Assembly (NCBI GenBank): GCA_003427395.1
Contig: BFEA01000845.1
Span: 465,753-486,563, forward strand
Direction of reading: 5' to 3'
Length of the DNA: 20,811 nt
From: Chara braunii
Lineage: Eukaryota > Streptophyta > Charophyceae > Charales > Characeae
Notes under the pieces: generated by a model
What the model was told of the DNA's origin: nothing
Database searches by the model: none
The model's input: only the letters and a program-made list of their open reading frames with translations
Shown: positions 8,537-15,779 of the stretch, piece by piece
Position numbering within the stretch: the stretch's first letter is position 1
Layout of the letters: the number at the start of each line of letters is the position of its first letter
Made by a program: the position numbers and the translations under genes

Positions 8537-8905
8537 GCGAAACAGCTCGTGATGGCGACACGCTGGGATGGACTTGTGATTACGCAGTAGACTTCTACTG
8601 CGTTACTCTGCTCCCACGCGGCACTAAACAAGAGAATGTGTAGACAGAACGTGGGGTTTGCGGCTTGAAGGGAAGGGTGGGGATGGACGGTGACGGCGAG
8701 ACGGGTGGAGAAAAAGTGACGGAAGGTATTGGGAGGAAAGGGGTTGCTAGGGAAGGTGACGGGGGTAGAGATCTGGGAGAGGGTAAGGTAATCAAGGGGA
8801 CGGCGGGATAATGACCGGGGACGAAGGCCGATTTCCCGCATCGGTACGTGGACGAACTGGGGGACGGGTTGGGGTGGAGGGGGAGGGGGATCGACTCCGT
8901 CTCCG

Positions 8906-9991
8906 TCACGATGTGCTCGGAGCCGCGGTTGCTGATCCGCCATCTTCGGGCTCGGGGGGCTCTAGATCCCTGGTTGGGTCGTCGTTGATGCACAGGCTCG
9001 CCCCGCTGGCGATCTCCAGCTGGTTTTTCCCGGCGGCGATCTCTTCCCTTCTACGTGCTCCTTCTGGATCTTCCGCTTCCGTGCCTGTGCGCGCCGCTTC
9101 TTCCGGCAAGTCCTCCCACTCCGATCCGACTTCCTCCTCTTCGTCTTCTTCTTCTTCTACCTCCTCTTGTTCACTCTGCTCCCCTTCGTTGTACTCACTA
9201 TAACTTCCCTCCTCCGACGTTTCTTCGTCGGCGTCGCGCTCTGCTTCAGTGGCTTCCTCTTCTCCTTCAAACGCCTTCTCAGGCTCTTCCTTCGGATAGA
9301 AGGCGCGATAGATGATCCCGTACGGCTTCAAGTACTCCTGCCGCGATGGCAAAGTGCTGTCACTCCCGAGTTCTTCCAAGCAAGCAGTCCACTGAAGATA
9401 CGGTGCTAATGTCCGCGTGATGACGTGCGGAACGGGGCTGTCATCACTTTGCGAAACGATGTCGAGGGAGAGATCGTCACTCAGTTGTACGAGCGAGACG
9501 ACGAGTTCTTGAGTAATCGGTTGGCGATGGTCCGGCCGCATCGATCCGAAGAGAAAACCGAGAAGATCACCCTCCACGTCCGTTCTCCAAGCCTGCAGGA
9601 TCAACAGCTCCAGGTACTCCATACACGCAGGATGCTCACAGGTCCGTGTCCACGTCACCTCCACTCGGGCCAAGCACACAGACAGATCGACAAAGGTCTC
9701 GCGCCACACCTGCCAATGCCCAGGATCAAGAAGCGGGACGAAAAGAGGCTCGAACAGGAAAGAAAGGCGTGGATGGAGATCGGATTGCCAGAAGGTGGGA
9801 AAAAGAGAGGGGAGACCAAAGGTGGAGAGAGGAGCGAGAGGAGCCGCGCGGTTCATTGGGGGCGTTGGAAGGGATGAGGGTGGGGAGCACGACTGCCGGC
9901 TGGAGCGGAGACGTGCGAATTCCGTCACAGTTGGTTCCGGACGTCGGGACCAGATTGTTCCCCGGACGCGCAAGACAGTGATGCCACTCAA
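8906..9991 (-). CDS. Acidic gag-like repeat protein, C-terminal frame
   Basis: About 361 codons. Residues 1 to about 60 are probably out-of-frame lead-in. From about residue 95 the sequence is globular-looking (WQVWRETFVDLSV, CMEYLELLILQAW, ITQELVVSLVQLSDD). Residues of about 235-300 form a very acidic tract with runs of Glu and a Ser-rich insert, partly encoded by a CTT/CTC-rich microsatellite. The tail has RRREEIAAGK and a DDP..D.EPPEPEDG phrase. I associate this tail with a very large family of predicted Chara braunii proteins; that is memory, not a search. The function is unknown, and a gag-like or structural role for a retroelement is inference. The N-terminal part appears to be carried by the overlapping frame at 9726-10334, so the gene is frameshifted, spliced or recoded. 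Confidence 0.6.
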   Translation of the reverse strand: MSGITVLRVRGTIWSRRPEPTVTEFARLRSSRQSCSPPSSLPTPPMNRAAPLAPLSTFGLPSLFPTFWQSDLHPRLSFLFEPLFVPLLDPGHWQVWRETFVDLSVCLARVEVTWTRTCEHPACMEYLELLILQAWRTDVEGDLLGFLFGSMRPDHRQPITQELVVSLVQLSDDLSLDIVSQSDDSPVPHVITRTLAPYLQWTACLEELGSDSTLPSRQEYLKPYGIIYRAFYPKEEPEKAFEGEEEATEAERDADEETSEEGSYSEYNEGEQSEQEEVEEEEDEEEEVGSEWEDLPEEAARTGTEAEDPEGARRREEIAAGKNQLEIASGASLCINDDPTRDLEPPEPEDGGSATAAPSTS

Positions 9992-10334
9992 CTGACAACT
10001 GATGCGTCCACTCTCGTAAAGAGGTCAAGATTGCGGTATGCCGGAGTGGGCTGACCGTGCTGATGTCGCCGCTGAAGGCAGCGACCGTGGTGGCGTGGCT
10101 CGTCCTTGGAGCCGCTCGTCGATGAAGAGCCACCAACTCTGCCAATACCACTGCCTGCTGACTCCCGGCGAATCGGAACGCTGCAGCAGCACACACTCCC
10201 TGGGTGCGGAAAAACTGCGCCACTATTCGAAGATCAGGACTGAGCCGCGGATGACGAACTTGCCGGATCTGAGAGATGTAGCCACATGGCTGCAGCAAAT
10301 GATCGCCAAGAGCTTGCTCCGTGATGAAACTCAT
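9726..10334 (-). CDS. Acidic gag-like repeat protein, N-terminal frame
   Basis: About 202 codons starting with a real ATG at 10334 (MSFITEQALGDHLLQPCGYI). The body looks coding, with an Ala-rich helix near residues 48-72 (VCAAAAFRFAG, VVLAELVALHRR) and a Trp-rich stretch (LREWTHQLSVEWHHCLARPG) near residues 107-126. It ends at 9726-9728 but overlaps the 8906-9991 frame for about 265 bases. The two together look like one protein broken by a single frame change between about 9730 and 9990. I cannot place the change exactly: candidate causes are an indel, an intron or programmed frameshifting. No catalytic motif is seen. The upstream sequence is CT-rich on this strand, like a leader. Confidence 0.6.
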   Translation of the reverse strand: MSFITEQALGDHLLQPCGYISQIRQVRHPRLSPDLRIVAQFFRTQGVCAAAAFRFAGSQQAVVLAELVALHRRAAPRTSHATTVAAFSGDISTVSPLRHTAILTSLREWTHQLSVEWHHCLARPGNNLVPTSGTNCDGIRTSPLQPAVVLPTLIPSNAPNEPRGSSRSSLHLWSPLSFSHLLAIRSPSTPFFPVRASFRPAS

Positions 10335-10460
10335 GGCGAGGACGGGAAAGAAGATGAAAGAGGGGAGCCGGAGGGAGAGAGCGAGGCGGGAACTAGATCG
10401 TTTTCGCCCTCTTCTTCAGCAGATGAGGGAGATGGAGGGAGATTAGAGGGAGGGCGGGGG

Positions 10461-10474
10461 ACGGATATAAGAGG
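10461..10474 (-). promoter_or_regulatory. Possible TATA-like element upstream of the gag-like ORF
   Basis: On the minus strand CCTCTTATATCCG lies about 130 bases before the ATG at 10334, with a CT-rich leader between. Position and sequence would suit a core promoter. This is weak single-motif evidence. Confidence 0.25.
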
Positions 10475-10505
10475 TATGGTGGACGATGGGGACGGAGCTA
10501 TGAAC

Positions 10506-10509
<4 letters not shown>

Positions 10510-10536
<27 letters not shown>

Positions 10537-10638
10537 CAACAAAAAAAAAAAGCAAAATCGAATAAAAAAATCAATCAATCAATCAATCAATCAATCAACC
10601 AGTCAATCAATCAACGAAAAAATAAAATCCGTGAAACT

Positions 10639-10688
<50 letters not shown>
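10510..10688. repeat. (ATCA)n tetranucleotide arrays with A-rich interruptions
   Basis: Three blocks (about 10510-10536, 10569-10615, 10637-10688) of ATCA units separated by A-rich sequence. On the minus strand this is (TGAT)n, the same repeat as 1237-1418 in opposite orientation. Confidence 0.95.
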
Positions 10689-10689
10689 C

Positions 10690-10806
10690 GGAAAAAAAAA
10701 AAAAAAAATGCGTTTTTTTTTTNTCAATTTCTTTCGATTTCGCCCATACCCCCCCCCACCAAAAGTTGATCTTTTTCGTTTTTTTTTTGTGGGGGGGGGG
10801 TGGGGC
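10690..10806. other. Homopolymer-rich probable contig junction
   Basis: Runs of A, T, C and G follow one another around the first N of the window (10733): about 17 A, then 10 T and N, then C and G runs near 10750-10800. Sequence character changes here, from N-free to N-bearing repeats on the right. I read it as a merged or gap-filled join. Confidence 0.5.
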
Positions 10807-11119
10807 CGGGGATGCACCGCCACGTGGCGTATCCCGAATTTCGAAAGTTGCTCCCCGACGACCACCACGTGGCTTTAAAGCCGCGCGGACGCGTCCGTGG
10901 GGTCCGCGGACTAGCCGTGTCCGCGGATTCGGCCGTGGATGGCCGCCGCCGAGGGGGATTCATAGCTTCTGACCTCTACAAGGAACTCCTTTTTTGCTCT
11001 AGAAGCCGGGCCGTCCCGAAATCTGACTGCAAATTATACTGTCCCCTCTACCTTTACCTCGGGGTCGTCGTTTCGAGTCTCTGGTTGCTAATTTAGCAGG
11101 CCTGATGAAAGGCTGGCTC
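10807..11119. other. GC-rich palindrome-bearing stretch, no gene recognised
   Basis: Contains the palindromes CGGACGCGTCCG (10886-10897) and GTCCGCGGAC (10902-10911); the first is shared with 13071-13084. No ORF with coding character. Confidence 0.45.
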
Positions 11120-11320
11120 TCATGCCTGTCTGTCTTCCGAGAGCAGCTCCTTCTTTTGTTCGTCAAAGACCCAGATGGTTGCTGTTTCAAGAGCCTTAAT
11201 CCTAGCCAAGGAGCTAGGTCTACCCCTTCTCTGCTCTTCCCAGCAAAGGGTTAGGATCCTAGAAAGTTTCACCCTCACCCTATCCAGGCCTGCTAGTCCC
11301 AGATCGTTAGGCTCACTCAT
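11120..11320 (-). pseudogene. Decayed repeat protein, C-terminal piece (66 codons)
   Basis: Opens with ATG at 11320 (MSEPNDLGLAGLDRVRVKLS) and ends at 11120. Helical, charged, of unknown function. Its ATG overlaps the stop of the upstream frame in the string ATGAGTGA, which looks like coupled genes. Because the surrounding frames are broken in several places, I prefer to read it as the last segment of one protein continuing from 11313-11708 after a frameshift. Confidence 0.5.
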
Positions 11321-11708
11321 GCCTAATGCTCCTTCGCTTGCAGGTAATGACTATGCGAATGAGCTCCAGAGGGTCGAGGTTTTCCAACCCAACTTCACAA
11401 ATCTTACCAATGTACCTCCACGAGATCGTCGAGCTGCTCATGTGCTGGCCCCAACCTTCAAATGCGTATCCCAGGTTGTTCAACCAGGACCAGTCGTTAT
11501 GACTCGGGTTTAGAAGGCACCACAAGAGGACATGTAAGTCTGAATCCGTAAAGCGAAACTGATTTAGAATCTCAACCGTTCTTCCCACTGCCTTTTTAGC
11601 AGTCTCAGAGGGGTAGATTCTCTCGAAGATGAACCTGGGTACCTCCACCACGTGGCCGGGAGCAAAACGCAGGACCCAGCGTATGTCACCNGGTATGCAA
11701 TTCGACAC
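11313..11708 (-). pseudogene. Decayed repeat protein, middle piece (about 131 codons)
   Basis: Minus-strand open frame from just after a TAA at 11730-11732 to TGA at 11313-11315. The composition is convincingly coding (VEVPRFIFERIYPSETAKKA, HVLLWCLLNPSHNDWSWLNN, ISWRYIGKICEVG). No known domain. The N at 11691 lies near the point where the reading should pass from the upstream frame (with GEDPLWHEQAVRTRLEELVN, about 11740-11800) into this one. Function unknown; the style matches what I recall of Chara repeat proteins. Confidence 0.55.
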
Positions 11709-11840
11709 CCTCTTGGTACCTCTACCTCGTTAACTAGCTCCTCTAATCTGGTTCTAACGGCCTGCTCGTGCCAAAGAGGATCCTCCCCCAGTTCAAACTC
11801 AAAACTGCTTCCACGAGGCCTTCTTTTGAAAGGAAGATCT
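11567..11840 (-). pseudogene. Decayed repeat protein, linking frame
   Basis: A third minus-strand frame carries a plausible segment (RRPRGSSFEFELGEDPLWHE, then a Leu/Glu helix and EVEVPRGCRIAY) up to about 11695, after which the protein-like reading moves to the 11313-11708 frame. The formal stop of this frame is TAA at 11564-11566. It is listed to show that the locus is one protein spread over several frames. Confidence 0.45.
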
Positions 11841-12680
11841 TTGCTCGTCCGACCAGCAAGTTACCTTCGTTGCTCACGGTCAGGCAGACGAATGCCTTGC
11901 CACGGTAGGTCCGAGCTTCTTTCCTTTGAATCCACTGAGCTCGAGGGATAACTGCTAAGCCTGACTTTGGGAGGGTGATCCGGCAGACTTCGCCTTCCTC
12001 CTCTATAGGGTGTATAGAGGCCCAATGTGTCCCCAGAACCCTTTTTATTATATTTCCCTAAGAAGGCTNGTACCCCTTCCGGTTTGCCACTAGCTCCTCT
12101 CCAAAGATACACGTGTAGGGGNNGTCGGCGACGTGCGCCCTTACCTCTTCGAACTCCCTCAGCCACTCCAAAATCCCAACCNACTCTCTCTTCACTNGTA
12201 CCCCCGTGTCGACACACCGGGTGTATAGCCAGAACAACCCCGAACCCCGGATTCCTGACCGATGGGCAGATCGAAGTACTTCTATAACCTTTTCTTCCAA
12301 ATCTCGAAGGAGTGTACGCACCCAAAAGTCAGGCAAGACAGGGTGAAGGACCTTCGAGGCACGGGGGACCTCGCCTGGTTNCGCGAATGATACCAGCGTC
12401 CACGATTCGAAAGTCTCTTCCTTGTAATCCGCTCCGACNAAATCGCTCGCTACCTTNCTTGCGGATTCGCGGTAGCTGGTATGTACCACTCGGCCGGTTA
12501 CGAAGCCCCTCNAAAANTCGGTCCAGGAACTCTCGTCCAAAAAAATCGCCGCATGTATCTCAAGGAACCTGCCGATATGCGGCGGACCACCTCTTTGGAC
12601 CCCTTCCTTCCACGTCAGGCGACGCGCCCGAACCCACACGTAAGCGCCCTCTCTGATTAGTCCCCCCATGAAAAAAAAAA
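11743..12680 (-). pseudogene. Decayed repeat protein, N-terminal piece with in-frame TAG
   Basis: A single minus-strand frame runs from after the poly-T at about 12693 down to TAG at 11743-11745, broken only by one TAG at 12058-12060. Protein-like blocks include LEIHAAIFLDESSW, FESWTLVSF, LPDFWVRTLLRDLEEKVIEV and LFWLYTRCVDTG before the stop, and CRITLPKSGLAVIPRAQW and GNLLVGRAKIFL after it. Scattered Ns hide some residues. Not recognised. The start is unclear because the frame enters through a 23-base homopolymer. A CAG to TAG change would explain the internal stop. Confidence 0.5.
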
Positions 12681-12990
12681 AAAAAAAAAAAAACCTGCAG
12701 AAAAACAATGTTATGCAGAAAAATATATTGAACAACTTTTGCCTTGTGGTCATATCCAAAAACGTTACTGAAAATAAAAAATCACATACGTTTCATGTTT
12801 TTTTCTTTATAAAAAAAAAAAAAACCAGCTTTTGCCTCACGAAAATTAGTTTTTGAATTTTTAAAATTTGAAGACGAAGTCAAAAAATAAAATAAAACAT
12901 TCCGCAATTGAGATTTCGAAAAGATATACAACCCCATACTTTTTGTTTTTTTTTTTGAGAATTTTTTAAAGTCTAAAACGATTTTTGAAA
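12671..12990. other. AT-rich spacer with poly-A tracts
   Basis: A 23-base A-run at 12671-12693, further A- or T-runs near 12811-12824 and 12942-12956, and no coding character. It separates two blocks of minus-strand coding relics and could be an intron or an inserted element. The poly-T on the minus strand followed by ACTAATCAG resembles a 3' splice site, but nothing confirms it. Confidence 0.4.
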
Positions 12991-13202
12991 GTCGTGGCCG
13001 CACCCAACCACGGCTGGAGTTGTGGCGGCCTTGAATCCCTTGATGAGGGTCGCCCTCCAAGNTCGACCCNGCGGACGCGTCCGCGAGTGTTTTGTAGTCT
13101 CCTAAGCGCCCCTCTCTCCGCACACTCTCCTGAAAACGTAAGACGGAAAGATGGCTTGGATGCAACCTGTGGCTCGGCGGTATTCCCTATCTCGAACACA
13201 AG

Positions 13203-13634
13203 TCACCCGAAAACGGATCGGGAGTCGCCGAGTCGGTGCTGAAGAGGTGCTTGCTCAAAAAAATGCCTCAAGACAGGCTTAGCACGGGCTTCCCAATAGT
13301 CCGCGCGAAGGCACCCTAGAACCCGATTGACGACGTAGTCTACCCAGGCCTCTTGGCTCAAGTAGATTGTTCTTTCAGCGAGGACTTCAGCCTGTCAGGC
13401 TCTCCACCCGTTTGCTGGCCTATTCCTGGTCCACTGATCTCCTACCCAAATCCCTACAACGAACCGAGCCCAAAGAAAAACCCCTTTTTCAAGCTCGATA
13501 CCCCTCTCGTGTCCGGCCAAGTATCTTTCGGTGCGATGGTCCAAAGGNACACTNAAACCCTCCCACTCCTTGTGGAGGTCNNCCCTTTCGATTTTAACCC
13601 CGTTGTTTCNTGTTTCTTTTACAATTCTANTCAT
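13203..13634 (-). pseudogene. Unknown protein ORF interrupted by one in-frame TGA
   Basis: An ATG at 13630-13632 follows the stop of the upstream duplicated unit by a few bases. The frame reads protein-like sequence (DLHKEWEG, LEKGVFLWARFVVGIWVGDQ) to a TGA at 13395-13397, then stays open and protein-like (QAEVLAERTIYLSQEAWVDY, then LRADYWEARAKPVL) to TGA at 13203-13205. CGA to TGA by deamination would explain the internal stop. Function unknown. Confidence 0.5.
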
Positions 13635-13637
13635 GCC

Positions 13638-14062
13638 CTACCTCTCTCCTCCGCCAGCTTGCCTNTGAACTNCCTCTNCGATGATTGCTCCTAACACCTT
13701 CCAATCATCCGACCCGTCAAGATAGACGTCGGGTATAACTGGCACCAACCTCGAGCCTCGCACATAAGTCTGGTAGCCTAGNTCGTANAAATACTTNATC
13801 CCGTANCTCCCCAACAATCCCCTCTCCAACNGTGAATGGCCAACTGCTTTTTCCCAGCTACGTAGGAAATCTTCCCCTTNATCTAACCCTTCTTCTACAT
13901 AGAGAGTTATNTNAAAGTCTCCGGTCCACAAAAAAAAGGTATAACACCCCACATCTACCTCTCNGTAACTGCCCACACTGATGCCGGCTGGCTCAACCTC
14001 TAGAACTCTCAAGCTCATAGATCGANATTCGTGAGAAACTAATCCTACCCTCCACNTNTTTG
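13638..14062 (-). CDS. Unknown duplicated protein, copy 1
   Basis: One of two tandem copies of a coding unit of about 131 codons. The ATG equivalent to that of copy 2 is at 14015-14017, with open frame upstream to 14105. It reads LEVEPAGISVGSY, VDVGCYTFFLWTGDF, LYVEEGLD, FLRSWEKAVGHS, LGYQTYVRGSRLVPVIPDVY and LDGSDDWKVLGAII. No domain recognised. Compact, with many aromatic and beta-type residues. Several Ns. Stop at 13638-13640, immediately before the next ORF, suggesting close packing of the original genes. Confidence 0.5.
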
Positions 14063-14460
14063 CCTTTGNANTGTCTCCGTGATGATTTCCACCAGCACTT
14101 TCCAACCGNCTGAACCGTCAAGATAGGTGTCAGGTATCACCNGCGTCAGGCGTCTGCCTCTGGCATANGTTCGGTAACCTAACGCTTAAAAATACTTAAA
14201 CCTGTTGCCCCTTAGTTNCTCCCTTTTCCACCGTGAGTGACGAACTGCCTCTTCCCAACTACGGAGAAAACCTTCCCCTTGATCCTGCCCTTCCTCCACG
14301 TAAACGNCAATGTCAAAGTCCCCNGTCCACAGGCGAAAAGTATAACACCACACGTCGATCTCCCCGTAACTAACCACACTGATACCTTCTGGTACCACCT
14401 CTAAGCTCATACACACATCTTAATAAAAAACCCTTCTTTCTAGTCCTAGCTGCTCGAGAG
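13640..14460. repeat. 393-bp direct tandem duplication
   Basis: The ATG codons of the two copies lie at 14017 and 14410 on the minus strand, 393 bp (131 codons) apart, and similarity extends on both sides of them. Divergence between copies is substantial and Ns concentrate here. Confidence 0.75.
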
Positions 14461-14475
14461 ACCACCCCTTAACCT
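14063..14475 (-). pseudogene. Unknown duplicated protein, copy 2 (nonsense-interrupted)
   Basis: Paralogous to copy 1 along its length: VVPEGISVVSYGEIDVWCYT, VYVEEGQDQGEGFLRSWEEA, and after the break LGYRTYARGRRLTPVIPDTY. The frame is stopped by a TAA at about 14186 where copy 1 has an open codon (KYF-stop-ALGY here, KYxYxLGY there). A further TAA lies just upstream of the ATG at 14408-14410, in a segment (WSLEQLGLERRVFY) that also looks coding. This is therefore an inactivated copy. Function unknown. Confidence 0.5.
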
Positions 14476-14991
14476 GCAAGGAGAAGGTGCTTGTGAGCCC
14501 AGTAGGATCAAATGGACTAATGAAGGAACGTCGTCTCACTCGGCTACCCTCCTGTCCTCCCCCGCTGAGAGGCTCCCGTACTTCCAAGCGTAGAGACTAG
14601 CCGCAAGCACAAGTTATCCTCGAAGAGGGGTGGCAACCCCCCCCCCCCGGAGTGACAGAAGGTTAACCGACCCCCCAATTTTCACCCCCATTTATAAGAA
14701 AATCAATAGGCCATTTTAACCATACTTCACACCAATCTGTAGAGTGCATTTCTTACTAACTTATTGTAAAACAAAAGCCGAAAAAAAAAAATTAAAAACA
14801 TATAAAAGAGCAAGTCAAAAGTGCACTGTCATGAAATTTTACCAATAGAGTCGGACCGAAGCCACACGCCTATGCCTTACGTCTCCCACTGAGCCGACAC
14901 TTAGTCCTAATTTATCCTTTGCAGTACCACGCCCCTACTCAGCCCACCTCGAGCATGGAATTACCCGGGTCCCAGGACTTTTATCTGCCTA
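14476..14991. other. No gene recognised
   Basis: A C-run (14639-14648), then AT-rich sequence with poly-A near 14783. Minus-strand sequence at 14460-14600 has a TTCTCCTTGCAG that could be an old 3' splice site before copy 2, without further support. Confidence 0.4.
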
Positions 14992-15228
14992 TCAATCATC
15001 AATCGCTAGGCTGTCTAATCCCCCCCCATACGCTCCGCCTCCAATCGTGAACTCTTCTACCTTCCTTCCCTCCTGCTTTCCTCGCCACCGTCTTGCTCTC
15101 TCCTCTCTTTGAATCGGAGTTTTCCTTATCTGGGCTTCAAAAACAGTGGGAGGGGATAAATTCAGCAAGANAGTCTCTNNNGTTGGGNCTGTCAGGGTAC
15201 GTACCTCAAAGTCTTCGATCCCCTTCAA
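14992..15228 (-). pseudogene. Unknown coding relic (about 78 codons)
   Basis: Minus-strand open frame with a TTG at its head and no ATG. A central block (LLNLSPPTVFEAQIRKTPIQ) is followed by a basic stretch (REERARRWRGKQEGRK) and a Gly-rich end. Just upstream on the same strand, in another frame, is a short acidic ORF starting ATG at 15328-15330 (MTGGGSEAGSWED, then DLELEDYWD) ended by TAG. Together they look like one decayed protein with an acidic then a basic segment. Not recognised. Confidence 0.35.
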
Positions 15229-15779
15229 TACTCNTTATCCTAGTCCCAGTAGTCCTCCAACTCTAAGTCCGAGAAGTCGGCAAGGCACNGGTCCTCCCAG
15301 GACCCGGCCTCCGAGCCTCCCCCCGTCATGTTCTCAGATNNCCAAACGACGCAAACGTTNTCCCTTTGCGAACCCCTATCTTGGATTGGTACCCTTCCCT
15401 CTCTTTTTTTGACTTAGGGCGGGGGTATTTCTANTCTCGNGTCGGCCCTTTGGACCGTACCTCTTTCTTCCTGACCGGGGATAACCGAACCCCTTCCTTC
15501 TCTCCTTGTTACTATGAGTCTCGTCGTTAGTCCCTAAGGGTCGAGCATGATAGGTAAGGCCCTTTCCCTTGGAATTAAACCCCTTGGATCCCACACGGAA
15601 GGTATCCCAGGACCCTCTCGAATCCCCCACTCTTCTCTCTCTTCAATACCCANGATTTCTATCCCACGTGCAGACCCACTTACACTATTTTCTTGCGTGA
15701 TTTTTCCCCTTCGGTTATTTTTCACCCTCATTCAGACCAAGCAAGCAGGCAAGCTCTTCACCCTCTTGTTTTATCAATT
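15229..15779. other. Minus-strand coding-like debris, no gene resolved
   Basis: Two overlapping minus-strand frames (15376-15630, 15534-15731) are rich in Arg, Lys, Gly and Ser with no recognisable domain, and Ns interrupt them. They may be a 3' continuation of the mobile element or another repeat. Confidence 0.3.

Noticed and set aside
11102-11130. CTGATGA at 11102, hammerhead-like
   Set aside because: No CGAAA partner or complementary stem follows.
13062-13084. Resemblance of TCGACCC-N-GCGGACGCGTCCG to a SalI/MluI cDNA-cloning adapter
   Set aside because: An extra GCGG block breaks the match, the palindrome also occurs at 10886 in different context, and a genomic assembly would not carry a cDNA adapter.
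13217-13245. GAGTCGGTGC resembling a guide-RNA scaffold tail
   Set aside because: Ten bases only, with no upstream scaffold; chance match.
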